DNA of 64,000 nucleotides, from NCBI GenBank assembly GCA_028583605.1, contig CM053326.1, forward strand, positions 11,664,587 to 11,728,586, read 5' to 3'. This DNA comes from Dastarcus helophoroides (taxonomy: Eukaryota; Arthropoda; Insecta; Coleoptera; Bothrideridae). Shown piece by piece: positions 11,871 through 24,395 of this stretch (position 1 is the stretch's first letter; the number at the start of each line of letters is the position of its first letter). The notes under the pieces are model-generated. The model was not told the DNA's origin. It saw only the letters and a list, made by a program, of their open reading frames with translations, and did no database searches. Both the position numbers and the translations under genes were made by a program.

Positions 11871-13254
11871 CAGGGTGGACCATAAGTAATGGTACATAGA
11901 GCAAGAGTAAATTTTCCCTATAAAAATAACGTGATTTGACCACATTTACTTTATACCAAAAGTTGATATTAACAGAGATATAGGGTGTCAAAGTTAAAAA
12001 AAAAATTGTGATTTTTTCGCATAACTGATGAACACATTCCACTATGGACAAGAAATTTAATATAGGGGGGTTTCTTTAGTCAAGAAATTTTAATTTGCTA
12101 ACAGATTGTCACTAACTCATAGAGGGCGCCTCCTGCCCTACCTTGTATTATTCTAAAGCATAATAACTTTTTTGCGCCTTCATATACACTTATTTTAAAT
12201 AGATATTTTTATTTATCTAAATTTTTTACGTAAAAAAGGTATACTTTCTAAATGTTGATATAAGCAACTGTTTTCAATATATTTGCCTTCAAAGTTTGTG
12301 CTATATTTATTATAAGTTACGTAAATGTGAATTTTTCGCAGTAAATTTCAAAATAAAAGTAAATACAACTAACTCTAAAATAGTTTATATCAAATATTAC
12401 TCTACTGACATTATTATTACACATATTTTTTAACTTTCTAAAGCAAATTTAAATAAAATACCAAAACAAAACTTATTTTCAAAAATAAGTATGTGGGAAA
12501 TGACCTTTTTCATGTAAAGGGATTGTAAACAATTAAAAATCTGGCTGTTCTTTATTGAAATTCATCTCCAAATATCTGCTTTGACCACCCAGATTATTAA
12601 AATTTTCTTGTGCGGACTCACAGATCATATCTCCATCTCTATGTTAGAAAATAAATTAAGTCTTAATTTTTTGGATTTTCTTTATTGAGATTTTCAAAAT
12701 TTAGGTAATAATATTATCTGCAAAGTAATATTTGACATAAATTAGTTTCAAAGCTGCCTGATGATTACATTTTTTTTCAAGCCTACTTCGAATATTTAAT
12801 ATCTTAGTAATTTAAAACCAAGGCACGTCAAAGTTTAAAGACAAATATCTTGGAAACGGTTGCTCGTATCGACCTTCAGAAAGAGCACCTTTTTTACGTA
12901 GAAAAGATGAAGAAATAAAATAACTCATTTAAAATTAATATACGTGGATGCACAAAAAAGTTAGGATGATTTAGAATTATGCAGGATAGCGCAGCTAACA
13001 CCCCCTATTAGTTATTGGTAATATGTTAGCAAATTAGAGTTTGTCAACTTAAGAAACTCTTCTGCCAAATTTTGTACCCTTATTACAATTCATTCCATAA
13101 TTATACGAAAAAATCGAAATTTTTGTTTCAACTTTGACACCCTGTATCTCAGTTAATATCAACTTTTGGTATAAGGTAAATGTAGCTAAATCACATTATT
13201 TTTATTCGAAAAATCCACCATTGCTCTGTGTACCATTACTTATGGTCCACCCTG
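11871..13254. mobile_element. long-TIR MITE, TA-flanked (CAGGGTGGACCATAAGTAAT family)
   Basis: The left end CAGGGTGGACCATAAGTAAT matches the inverse of the right end ATTACTTATGGTCCACCCTG, with TA on both sides. The inverted repeats run about 130 bases closely (to the GTGTCAAAGTT motif at 11980 and 13130) and more loosely further in (GGGGGCGCC / AGGGGGTG-type segments near 12125 and 13000). No transposase is present. A truncated copy of the right half lies at 39856-40495, inside SMPD1-like gene A. Confidence 0.85.
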
Positions 13255-13439
13255 TATTCCAAACAAGCAGCACTGCTTTAGGATTGGTATGCTTGTTTCA
13301 AATAAAAATCTTGCACCTTAAACTAAAAGATTTAATGATGAGACACCGGACTCGTTATTTCTCAGATTAAGAGGGAGTAAGAGACTCAATAGAGTGTGGC
13401 AATGTGTGTCAAGGGCGAGATGAGTCATATGCTTAGTGA

Positions 13440-16400
13440 TGTCACAAAGTTCCGACTTTTTTTTTGAAGAATTTCACCTTTTTAAAAGTTTTGAATATTT
13501 TCCAAAATGTCGTCTTTCTTTAAAATGTAGTCTTTTTGAAAATTTAGATTTCAATTTCGATAATTTTTTGAAAAATTCAATTTTTACAAAATTTGACATT
13601 TTTTAATAACTTCGACATTTTTCGAAATTCTTTTTAAAAATTTCTTCATTTTCCTGCTTTAATTTTTTTTTCGAAGTTTTAACTTTTTGTGAATAAAAAT
13701 TCTTTCGAAAAAATTACTTCTTTCAAAATTTCGATACTTTACTAAAAATTTTGAAAAAGCAAATATATCAGAATATCTATATTCACAAAAAGTTTAAATT
13801 TCAAAAAAAAAGGTCGATACGTTTTAAAAAACTTTGACTGATCTTGATTTTATCCTCGATATTTCGTTTTAAAGTCGACATTTCAGCAAAATTGAAATTA
13901 CTATTTTAGGTTTGCATCAAAAAAAAAAAGATTAAAATTGGTGACAAAAACCTGACATTTTTTCAAAAATTATGAAATTGTTTTTAAATTTTTTTATTTT
14001 CTTTTCGAATCTTCCACTCCAATCTCTAAAATTAAAATCCAATAATTTCCACATTTCCAGACTAAATAAAATGCAAATTTGTAAAATAGTGCAACAATCA
14101 GAACCGGTTTTTTGAAATATCGAAACTCTTTTCCAATTTTCAGCTTTAAAAGAAAATCTGAATAAAATAAAAATCGTAAACTTGGAATTTCCAAATTTTT
14201 AAAAAAGTAGAATTTTTTGAAAGACTAAATATTGAAGAAAAACCAAATTTATAAGAAAATTTAAAAGCTTTAACAAATGCTCAAAATTTTGAAAAGTTAA
14301 AATTTTTGACAAATTAAAAACATAGGTATTTTGAAAAAAAAATCAAACATTGAAGCAATAGACAATTTCAAAAACTGTAAATTTGGAAAAAGTAGCGAAA
14401 AATAATAAAACATTTGAACTTGAACTGGAAAGTTTCAAATTTGTTGAAAAAATTCTCGAACTTGATGGTTTAAAAAATTAAAATTTAAATAATACAGTTT
14501 TTTTAAATACAAATTTTCACGAAAATGGAAAATTTATTAAGGTGATTCAAGTTTTAAAATAACTTTTCCAAAAAACGATCTACACTTAGAATTTCATCCC
14601 GAAACGAAAGATATTGTAATTTCAAAAATGTTCATGATTTTGAAAAATAATTCGAGATTTTAAAAAATTGAAAAAAGTTTGGTCAAATCTTCAAAGTAAA
14701 ATGAATTTATTTAAAAATCTTCATATTGAAGAAATTCCAAAATTATTAGAGAAGTTTAAAATATAGTTCAAATTTTGAAGTTAAAATTTTCGAAAAAAAT
14801 CAAAATTTTGGATAGCTGAAATTTTGAAAAAAGTAGAACATTTTTTAGAAAATCGAAAATTTTAATTGGAAAGTTAAAAAAAATGGAAATTTTGAAACCT
14901 TTTTCAAATTACCAAACAAAGTCAACATTTTCAAATAAAATTGTTGACAAATATAGTCGAAAACTTCAAAAAATCGATGTTACAAAAATTTCCGATTCAA
15001 AAAAAGCAATTGAAATTCTCCAAAAAAATGGAATTTTGCAGAAACTCCAAATTTTTAAGAAAATGTAGTGTGAAAGTACCCAAAATTCTGAAAACTAATA
15101 GCTGAAAACTAATATCTAAAAACTAACAACGTCAACATTTTTAGGAGTAATCAAAAGTTTTTATAATTTAGAAAAATATAGGAATTTTCAAAAAATTTTA
15201 AATGTGGAGAGAAAGTGAAAATTTGCTAAAGTTTAAAAATTTCAGAAGGTACAAATTTTGGAAAAAGTCTAGCTTACAACAAACTTGACATTATCAATAA
15301 AATAAAAATTTTCAAACAGCAAAAATTTTGAAAATATAACAAAATCTACAAAAAATTCAATATTTTAATGAAGGCCTAAATTTTCGGAAAAATCAACACT
15401 TGCAAAAGTTAAAACTTTCAATAAAAGTTAAATCTTGAAAATACTTAGTCGAACATTTTTTTAGATAAGTCAGAATTTTTAGAAACGTATCGACTTTTTT
15501 TGAAATTTAAACTTTTTGTGAATATCGATTTTCTGATATATTTGCCTTTTTCAAAATTTTTAATAAAGTATTGTTACGGGTTTATTGGTTCGAATTGATT
15601 ACACTTGTCGAATAATACCCACTTTATTACTGAACTCAACTTGGATCACTACAAGTGAACAATTAACTCACTTATTATTGACTTCTACTAACTCACTAAT
15701 TACACTGACTCTGACTGACTGACTTGAGGAAAAGCTGACCGCCTTTTATAGTTTTGGCTCCCGGCTTCTAAAACTTTTCCGCAGATAAGGCTTATCGTTC
15801 CCGAAATTTCTGGTAATGCTTATCTGCCATTTTTTTTGTTATCTCGGTCGCTTGCTCCTTATCAGATCCTTCTAGAAACTTTTTTTATTTACTAAATTAT
15901 ACAGTTCTACTGTAAATTCTATTCCACCTATTTACATTGCGTTACAATATGAAAATTTTGAAAGAAGTAAATTTTTTCGAAAGAATTTCTATTCACAAAA
16001 AGTTAAAACTTCCAGAAAAAGATTAAAGCAGGAAAATGAAGAAATTTTTAAAAAGAATTTCGAAAAATGTCGAAATTATTAGAAAATTTCAAATTGTTGA
16101 AAAATTTAATTTTTAAATTTTCTTTTTTTTTTTAACTTTCCAATTAAAATTTTCGATTTTCTAAAAAATGATCAACTTTTTTTAAAATTTCAGCTATCCA
16201 AAATTTTGATTTTTTTCGAAAATTTTAACTTCAAAATTTGAACCATTTTTTTAAATGTTTCTAATAATTTTGGGATTTTTTCAATATAAAGACTTTTAAA
16301 AAAATCATTTTACTTTAAAGATTTGACCAAACATGTTTCAATTTTTTAAAATCTCGAATTATTTAACAAAATCTTGATCATTTTTGAAATTTTATTCCAA

Positions 16401-17600
16401 AATTACAATATTTTTAGTTTCGGGATGAAATTCGAAGTGTAGACCGTTTTTTGGAAATGTTATTTAAAAACTTGAATCATCTTAGTAAATTTTCAATTTT
16501 CGTGAAAATTTGTAATGAAAAAAAACTCTACTCTTTAAATTCAATTATTTAAGCCACAAAATTCGAGAATGTTGTTAATAAATTTGAATTATATCGAAAT
16601 TTCTTCTATCTCTTTCTGAGATTTTTCAGTTAAAGTCAGGTTTTATTATTAGTTTTAAGTCAACGGTAAAAATTACGAATTGTTTCAAAATTGCGCTACT
16701 TTTTCCAATTTTAGAATTGTTGAAATTAACGATTCCTTTAATGTTTGAATTTCTTTCTTAAAATGCCTTCGTTTTTTAAATCCCTCCTTTTTTCTGGAAA
16801 TCTTTAGCTTCTACAAAAATGGTGACAATTTTTAAAATTCTGAAACTTTATCTTCAATTTTTCAATATTTTCGTAAATCTCGGTTTTCCAAAATTTCTAC
16901 CCCTTTTCACATTGTGCTTGTTTTTTTTGATAATTTTGTTTTTTTTAAATTTAAGTTTTTTTTCAAAAAATTTTAATTTCTCAAAAATCTTAACTTTTCA
17001 AAATTTTGAGCATTTTTAAAAGCTTTTAAATTGGCTTATAAATTTGGGTTTTCTTCAATAATTTGGAAATTTCAAGTTTACGATTTTTTTTTATTGAAAT
17101 TTTCTTTCAAAGCTGAAAATTGGAAAAGTTTCGATATTTCAAAAAACAATTCCAATTCTGATTCTTGTACTATTTTACAAATTTGCATTTTATTTAAAAA
17201 CTGGAAATGTGGAAATGTTTGGGTTTTTTAGATTGGAGTGAAAGATCTGAGAAGAAAATGGAAAAATTTCAAAAAAAATTGATAATTTTTGAGAAAATTT
17301 CAGGTTTTTTCACCAATTTTAATCTTTTTTTTTTCGATGCAAACCTAAAATAGGAATTTCAATTTTTCTAAAATTTCGACTTTAAAACGAAATATCGAGG
17401 ATAAAATCAAAATGTTCAGATAAAAATCAAAAGTTCAAGAAACATATTCAAAATATTTTGAGGTAAAATCCGCAAGTTAAAATTTGGAGTTCAAATTTGG
17501 TACGTATTTTTATAAAATTTGGATTTTATAATCAAAATTTCGAGAAGGAAATGAAAATCCTTTATTTATTAAGATAAAATTTTTTGTCAAGTTAAGGTTG
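13440..17600. repeat. large diverged inverted AT-rich repeat (block 4)
   Basis: This is AT phrase DNA arranged as a palindrome. Positions 13800-14890 match the reverse complement of about 16130-17420 (for example the Phe-rich segment around 14000-14190 against 17040-17240, and the region around 14820 against 16130). A second nested pair joins 13600-13800 to 15490-15570 and 15955-16080. The arms contain small insertions and deletions and look old. A solo LTR (15572-15946) interrupts it. Open frames in it (14883-15068, 16819-17019, 17031-17231 and others) are compositional and not called. Confidence 0.75.
15572..15946 (-). mobile_element. solo LTR of a Ty3/gypsy element
   Basis: On the minus strand it begins TGTAACGCAATGTAAATAGG and ends AATAAACCCGTAACA. 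Its order of motifs is the same as in the LTRs at 34559-34901 and 38414-38742: TTTCTAGAAGGATCTGATAA, GATAAGCCTTATCTGC, TATAAAAGGCGG (TATA box), CAGTCAGTCAG, and AATAAAGTGG (polyadenylation signal). No internal coding sequence flanks it. Four-base flanks are GTAT and ATAT, a 3-of-4 match to a target duplication. It belongs to the same family as the full element but a different subfamily, and arose by LTR-LTR recombination (inference). Confidence 0.85.
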
Positions 17601-17637
17601 GTGAAATGTTAAACAAATAAGATAAAATTTAAATATA

Positions 17638-18618
17638 CAGGTGTTCCCATTTTATGTGCCTTAAATGAAACCGATGATAGAAAAAGTAATTTTAAGGAGA
17701 AAGTTTCCTATGAACATGTATCCAGAAACTCTTAATAAAAAAGATACTAGGTGTAAAAACTTGAATAAAAAAAAGTTTTTATTATTTCATTTTCAAGTTT
17801 TCAGAGTTATTTAAACTAAATTTTGCACACGTGGTGTGAAGATGAATAATCATAAACTAAGAGATAATTAAGTTTTTATCTCAACCAGTGGCGGAGTTGC
17901 GGGTAATCTGTAATATTATTGTGAAAAAAAAGTAGTATGCCACTAAACAAAATGAAATAAAATATAATTCTTCGATAAAGCGTTTAATTCTGAAGAAAAG
18001 TTTTTCCTTGATATTTTTTTGCATTTACTGCCTTATGTTTTACGTAGGAACTATTCGAATACAATGTATGCTGGTCTTTAAATAATCACTGACTAACACA
18101 AAGAGGGGTAAGTTTAAAATGCTACGACACTGGATAAAATGAAATGAATTAACAGTTTTGGATAAAAGTTCTTTCATATTTGTTACTATTGTGACAGAAT
18201 TAAAATTTTTGGGATTTTCCTTAGTGATAGTACGAGTGAAAGTGATGTTTTTCCAAAAGTTACTTTTATTCAAAATTAAACATTTTACCCAAAAACAGGT
18301 ATTTTCTTTTATTTCTCCAATATTTTTCCTACAATAATATTACTGATTGCTCGTAACTTCTCCACTGATTGAGATAAAAACTTAGTTTTATTGTATTTTA
18401 TAATCCTTAATTCATACACCATGTGTGCAAAATTTAGTTTAAATATCTTAGAAAACTTGAAAATGAAAAAGTAAAAACGTTTCTTTTTAATTTAAATTTC
18501 AACCTTTGTACCTTTTTTATTAAGAGTTTCCGGATACATGTTTATAGAAAACCTTTTGCTTAAAATTGTCTTTTCTATCACCTGTTTCATTTAAGGCACT
18601 TAAAACAGGGACACCTTG
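17638..18618. mobile_element. long-TIR MITE (CAGGTGTTCCCATTTTATGTG family)
   Basis: Left end CAGGTGTTCCCATTTTATGT pairs with the inverse of the right end (ACTTAAAACAGGGACACCTTG, mismatches included), flanked by TA. Inverted homology extends about 280 bases: 17638-17920 against 18350-18618, including the TTTTGCACAC / GTGTGCAAAA core. No transposase. The 77-codon open frame at 18040-18273 lies in the loop and has no recognisable motif. Confidence 0.8.
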
Positions 18619-18619
18619 T

Positions 18620-20757
18620 ATAATATACGAAAACCAAACTCACGCAGATGAGATAATTTCTAAATTAAAAAATTAATTGCAAAATATGTGACGTCAGAGT
18701 GAAGAGAGTCATACAAATTTGACCACCTGCTGCAAGGACAAGGTGGGCCTCAAAAAATCATGAATGAAAGGATGATCCCTAAGTTTAAAGAGCTCTTATT
18801 GATTCTGGAAAAAGAATAACTTCAATATAACGATTCAGTAATTTTAAGCCTGATTGGTCTACTTCTTAAGTCTGATTAATAACGTCTGCGTTTTTACAGT
18901 AAAATACGTTGCTTTTGCTTAAATTTTGATTACGCTATTTGTTTTGATTTTTTGATTGAAAAGTTGATTTTTTTTTAATTGCAATCTTCACTACCTAAAT
19001 AATACCGGGATCCTGGGATTGAGTAAATGTAATCTCGAAATCTTGGGATTAGAAATAAGGATCGGGATCGAATTCCCTACTTATAAACCAGTTTTTGTTG
19101 GAAAAATATTATTGTCACAAAGTGCTTTTCAACACATAACTAAATTATTCTTATGTAAATATACTTAGTTTTCTGCAAGACATAATTATAAATGTTCCTG
19201 AAACCATCTGTATAAAAATTTATTGTAGCTGTGATACTTTTGATTTGGTTCTCCAAAAATCTATATTTTATTGTATATTTAATAAAAATTTCGTAAAAAT
19301 CTACTCACTTATAATAACACCGGCGAAGAAAATAAAATATGGTCGTCATTTATTTTGGCCCATCGGGTATAATCCGGTAAGTGGCTGAAAATGAAAAAAT
19401 ATAAAGCGTAAGGCAACTTAAAATCATGAAGAACAATATATATTATATAATAAAATTTTAGTTAGATTTATCTTTGTATTGAAAATATTAGTTAGTAATC
19501 CCCTCAACCCTGCTTACTGTTAACTTAGCATTTCGAGAAAAATGAATGTTTTCAACTATAAAATGGGGGCCTATCGAATTAAGGACTAAAAATTATCCTT
19601 ACCAAAATTTCGGACCAATAAGTGTCTTGTCACTTGCCACATAACTACACAAAGTTCTTTAATAAATAAGATACAAGATTTATTTATTAAAACAAAGGCT
19701 CATTTGCAGAAATGTCGCAGTTGTAAATCTCACAAGGACCACTAAAGAAAGAGGCGGCATTTTGACTTATTTGGGAGCAAAATAATGCCAACTTTCCATC
19801 TATTATCGGATACTTATCAGGGAGCACACCGATAAAAAGAAATATGCACGTTTGAGCACGTATTATTTTGACTCTAATTGCCTATTACTTAGAACACAAG
19901 ACATTAATTTAAAACAGTGTATCTGTGTCGACGATTGTTAAGTATTGCCATTTATTTTGTGATGATTTTCTTTTTTCTTAATTAATTAATATCCAAGTTC
20001 TCTTGAGCATGGCGCCCCAGGTCACCTCACCTTAAGATCGGTGCTGATTTTACCTCAAAATTCAAAAATTACGCATACAAATTTGCTAGTGTAGTGTAAA
20101 TATTAATATCAGTGCATCAATTATTAGTTACCATTTATGTGAATAACGACAAATAATGATCCTATTAAGATATGGATGTCAAGAAAAATATATGAAGCTG
20201 TAAAATTAAAGTACCAATTTACTCGGGTGGTGTTTAGTGTTTATAAATTAGGAAGTATGTCTTTTAACTTTTAACCATCTAACTATACGCTACATGTGTT
20301 CAGACATTTCTGAAATCGTTATCTTCAACAGTTTTACTACTTGTTTATGTTAACTAAATATCTCGTTCGCAGCAATAATGAAAAAACAAATAGTAAACCG
20401 ACATGCAAAATGATATTCAATACTTTTACGAGATCATGAAAAAAGATAATATTGACAGACGAAATAAAATTGAAACGTAATATATTTTCTCTCGACTTTT
20501 TTACGTTTCTACATAAATGACAAATAGATAAATTTAAATTCTTTGGAAGCTACTCAGATTATTTAAGAAGTTATTCGAAAAGTAATTTGTCAGATGTATT
20601 TTATGGCAAACACTTAATTTAGTAACCATTTATTAGAAAATGGTGGGTCAAAATTTAAGCCTACATATTATAAGTGGATAGTATTGATCTTTATTATTAT
20701 TATTTATCGGAGCATTTTGGATCAAATGCTGCAGCAAATTCATCGAATATACATACA
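18620..20757. other. unique intergenic DNA, possible terminal exon inside
   Basis: Mostly single-copy AT-rich DNA. No transposon ends were recognised. A short run of GGGAT-type phrases (GGGATCCTGGGATTG, ATCTTGGGATTAG, GGATCGGGATCG) occurs at about 19007-19075. Two weak exon candidates on the minus strand (19687-19881, listed separately, and about 19312-19388) are followed by AATAAA signals. Confidence 0.35.
19687..19881 (-). CDS. possible 3'-terminal exon of an unknown gene
   Basis: On the minus strand an acceptor-like TAAGTAATAG at about 19891-19882 is followed by 64 open codons, more GC-rich than the surroundings, ending in a stop at 19687-19689. Overlapping AATAAA signals follow at once. 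The translation contains GVLPDKYPIIDGKLALFCSQ and four cysteines. I do not recognise the family and found no upstream exon. A chance open frame is quite possible. Another candidate just downstream, 19312-19388 (HLPDYTRWAKINDDHILFSS), also ends in a stop with AATAAA nearby. Confidence 0.2.
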   Translation of the reverse strand, partial: AIRVKIIRAQTCIFLFIGVLPDKYPIIDGKLALFCSQISQNAASFFSGPCEIYNCDISANEPLF

Positions 20758-20759
20758 TA

Positions 20760-22342
20760 CAGTGTGGAACGGCTAAACGGAATAAATTCAATATCTCATT
20801 TATTGTACATATTTATGAAAAATCCCGAGACAGGTCAATTTTAGGTTATAAGATGACATCCTACATCGCAAAAATTTGAGTTACCGTTTCAACCCCTAAA
20901 TTTTTTAATTAAAAGTAGGGGCTTAGTAAACCTTATTTGAAAAGTCTTTTCATTCTTTATTAATAAAATGTTATTGTTGCTACATTTATTAAAATAATAA
21001 ACAATAAAAAAATATAATTTATCAACTAGATAAAATATTTCTACAATAATAACTAATAGCGGCTTGTTCGGTTCATCCCCGATAATCATAAAGGGACCAA
21101 AACCAATTTCGATATCCTTTTTTGATTTTGTAAAAAAGGAAACGTAAAAACTTATCAATCTTATCAAAGACAATTGTACTTTTTGTCGAAACCATCCCAG
21201 TAACTTTCTAAAACTGTGAGAAAATTAAAGAGTGGTCAGTATCGTGCTTGAGTTATCTTTTTGCACATTTTGAACATTTAATATGGGTCATTTAACACAA
21301 ACGCATAAAATCACAATTTTACAAATGATCGGTTATGAAGATAGAGCAAGATCACAGGCCGAAGTCGCTCTTTTGTTTTAACAAAAATTTCCTGATTTAC
21401 CACCCATATCCCAAGGTTCAATTAGTAAAATCGAGAAGCATTTTTACGAACATGGACATGTACGAAAGCTAAAAAAGGAACCCAATGCATTAAATAATGA
21501 TACCAAATTGGAAATAATGAATGAGTTTCAAGAAAATCCACATTCTTTAAGACGACAATTAGCTGCAGCACTGAACGTCAATCATTTTTCGATTTATCGT
21601 GTACTGAAATAAAATAAAATGCATCCTTATAAACTAACACCCAAGAGATCAGTGAACACTATTTTGATAGAAGAAACATTTTTTGTGAACCAATGATGCA
21701 AATATAATAATGTCATCCAAATAGAAAACATTTTGTTTTTTGATGAGTCCACTTTTACTCTTCACGGTCATGTTAATCTTCAAAAATGTCGTTTATGGGC
21801 TAGTGAAAATCTTCTCTGAATAAGAAATTGCATACACAAAACCCTGAAAAATTTAATGTTTGGGCGGGGATTATTGGAGATCATGTCATTGGTCCATTTT
21901 TGATTGATAGAAACTTAAATGGAGATAATTATTTAGCATTGCTCCAAAACAACATTGTATCAGCTTTGGTAAACTTATATCCAGCTCAAGAAAATCCACA
22001 CGTTTCAGCTAATGTTATATGGTTCCAGCAAGATTGAACACCACCACACTCTCAAGTCAATATCCGGCAATATCCCAACTTTACATTTCCAAATCGGTAG
22101 ATAGGGAGACGAGGTACGGTAGAATGGCCACCACGATCACTAGACCTGACGCCTCTGGACTTTTTATGGGGTTATGTGAAAAGTACAGTGTATAGAACCA
22201 AACCCCGCGACGTAGCTGACTTACGAGCAAGAATAACGCTTGCGATTGCGTCGGTGACACCAGAGATGTTGAAGATCCTGAGGGATCCATATTTGGAGAG
22301 TCGGAGATCCATGGCTAGCGCAGCTAACAACATTTATTAAGA
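20760..22342 (+). pseudogene. decayed mariner-like element and transposase
   Basis: The left end is TA followed by CAGTGTGGAACGGCTAAACG at 20760. The 5' region 20760-20960 recurs inverted at about 57400-57600 as the right end of another copy. The transposase starts at ATG 21283 (GHLTQTHKITILQMIGYED) with helix-turn-helix, then NILFFDESTF (first catalytic Asp), an open stretch 21828-22037 (NVWAGIIGDHVIGPF), a lost HD motif near 22036, and WPPRSLDLTPLDFLWGYVK near 22120-22180. It has several stops (for example 21379, 21609, 21694, 22035) and is dead. Its C-terminal motif resembles the DD41D group. The right end could not be placed. Confidence 0.8.
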
Positions 22343-22420
22343 TAATAATTAATGCAGCAATTTATCCAGTATCAACTAATAAACAATATTTTTAAATTTC
22401 CTTGTTTTTTTTTTCTTGAT

Positions 22421-22690
22421 AGCTACAATAGGACAGGGTGGGACGCTTGCTCTCCCCTGGTTCACCATCAATCGAAAATTTATATTCTCAGCTGCTGGAA
22501 CCTTTTTCAGAAATTTCCATTTTTGGCTTAAAATTTCTACATTTCTCGAAATTTTAACTTTCAAAATCCGTCTTTTTTCACAAAAATTCTCTTTTTCTTT
22601 TGAAATTTCAAATTTATTTTAAAATTTGACTTCTTTTAACATTCGACTTACTCAAAAGTTCGAATTTTTATTCCAAAATTCGTGCGTTTA
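22421..22690 (+). repeat. GC-richer cap followed by AT repeat (block 5)
   Basis: Starts AGCTACAATAGGACAGGGTG, then GGACGCTTGCTCTCCCCTGG and CGAAAATTTATATTCTCAGC, homologous to the reverse of 2120-2236. It then passes into T-rich phrases (GAAATTTCCATTTTTGGC). This is the shortest capped block in the window and the clearest boundary. Open frames across it are not genes. Confidence 0.6.
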
Positions 22691-22799
22691 GATAAGACAC
22701 TTTATTCCGTTTATTTCTCTGACATAAAAATATATCATGTGTAAACCATCATCTGAGACCAATCATACAGCTGCGATAAATTAGACGACATAAAATGTC

Positions 22800-23435
22800 G
22801 ATACAGCTTTCAGCCAGTGTTTGACATATATCTCGCAAAAATTTCATCCTTATAAAATGAGAATCCTCAATAAACTCTCAGAAGATAATCCAGATAGAAG
22901 ACGCAAGTTTTGCGAGAAAATGATGAATCTAATAGACAGAGATGTTCTAAGCATAGAAAATATTCTGTTTTCAGATAAATCAATGTTAAATGGTCAGCTA
23001 AATCGTCAAAATTATTATTACTGGGCAGACAACAACCCACACTGGATGAGGGAAAGTCACACTCAACATCCAGAGAAAGTCAATGTTTGGGCAGGGATTG
23101 TTGGTGATCGAGTTATAGGATCAATTTTCTTCTAAGGAAATCTCAATGGGGCAGGATATTTAGAATTCTTGCAGGAAAAGCTAATTTCTGATTTAGCTAT
23201 TTTGTCTCCTGATCCGGTCGAAGCTGATGTACCGAATAGAAACATCTGGTTTCAATAAGGCGGTGTTCCTCCTCATTTTGCAATACCTGTCCGTGAGTAT
23301 CTGGATGACGTATTTCCAGGCAGATGTATTGCTAGAAGAGGACCTTTTCAATGGCCATCCAGGTCTCCGGACTTAACACTTATGCACTTTTTCTTATGGT
23401 GTATTTGAAAAGCAAAGTTTTAAAGACCAAATCTG
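22800..23435 (+). pseudogene. second decayed mariner-like transposase
   Basis: The open segment 22821-23135 contains HPYKMRILNKLSEDNPDRR, ENILFSDKSMLNGQLNRQNY (first catalytic Asp) and VNVWAGIVGDRVIGSIFF, then a stop. The frame resumes through NLNGAGYLEFLQEKLISDL, a degraded GGVPPHFA (the second catalytic region, with a stop where HD should be) and WPSRSPDLTLMHFFLW, where the third catalytic Asp is replaced by His. The N-terminal DNA-binding half is missing or unrecognisable. It is related to, but clearly diverged from, the copy at 21283-22342. Confidence 0.8.
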
Positions 23436-23439
23436 CAAA

Positions 23440-24390
23440 TATTGAGGGGTTGAAAGGTCAAAAAAAAACAGGAGTGTAAACAATTTCCCCCGAAGTAATT
23501 AGAAATGTTCAAAACGAGTTTCAGTTCCATTTAAGGTAGTGTCAGTTAGTAAATGGACAACATTTTAAACATTTATTGAAGAAAGATTATTAAGTTGAAT
23601 CAGATTCCTTGATTTTTCAAAACAGTTAATATCATTTAAATGACAAAAAATGAAAATTGAAATTTGGTACGCAGGTGTAGCTGATATACCCTTTAAAAAT
23701 AGTCAAAAAAAAATAGGATTGCCTTTAAAAAAATTGTCGATGACGTCATATCTTAAATTTGGGACATTCTTTATAAAATTTTCCAACATCAAAAAGAGTG
23801 CAAATTAAAATATTAATTAACGTGTCCAAGCCTATTTCCGAAAAAAAACTGTCTTTGGATTACTGAATTTATTTCAAGTTACAGACTAGCACTGCATAAT
23901 TGGTGCTCCTTACATCCTCTAAAGTGATAATGCTAGAGAACGTGCACCAACTGTTATAAAGGAACTTGCTCTTCGAAACTAAAATAGTTCGCAGAAAATC
24001 TCGACATTATCAAAGCCAAGGAAGTGTAGAAGTGGAGAATCCGGTTGTAAGAGACATTTTGATTACTCTGCGGACTGCCATTCATTCTTCAATTGCAAAA
24101 AAAAGAAGTATAGATATTTCCATAGAGGAATAAATAGAGGTCTATTGCAATTGCAAAAGAGAAAGAGTTGGACAATATATTAAACGATGATTATAATGTG
24201 TTCTCAGATGTTGAAAATCGAATTAAGGCTAGTATAAACTCGTAGACAAAATCCCCTTACTGTCTATAGACAAATCAAGGATTTTAACTATAAACAGTTT
24301 CGAATAAATCTCAAAATGGTTCAGGAACTTTCGTCTGGCGTCCACACCTGCGCAATTTAGCTAAACTAGTTTTTCCACTCGCAAAGGGTA
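23440..24390. other. unannotated intergenic sequence
   Basis: No gene seen. The stretch 23570-23790 has the composition of transposon flanks, but no inverted ends were matched. A phrase near 24240 (TAGACAAAATCCCCTTACTGTCTATAGACA) resembles one at about 25630-25670 (ATAGACAATACCAGAACTCTGTCTATAGACA), so the two may flank or belong to one repeat around the Jockey remnant. Confidence 0.35.
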
Positions 24391-24395
24391 ACCCC

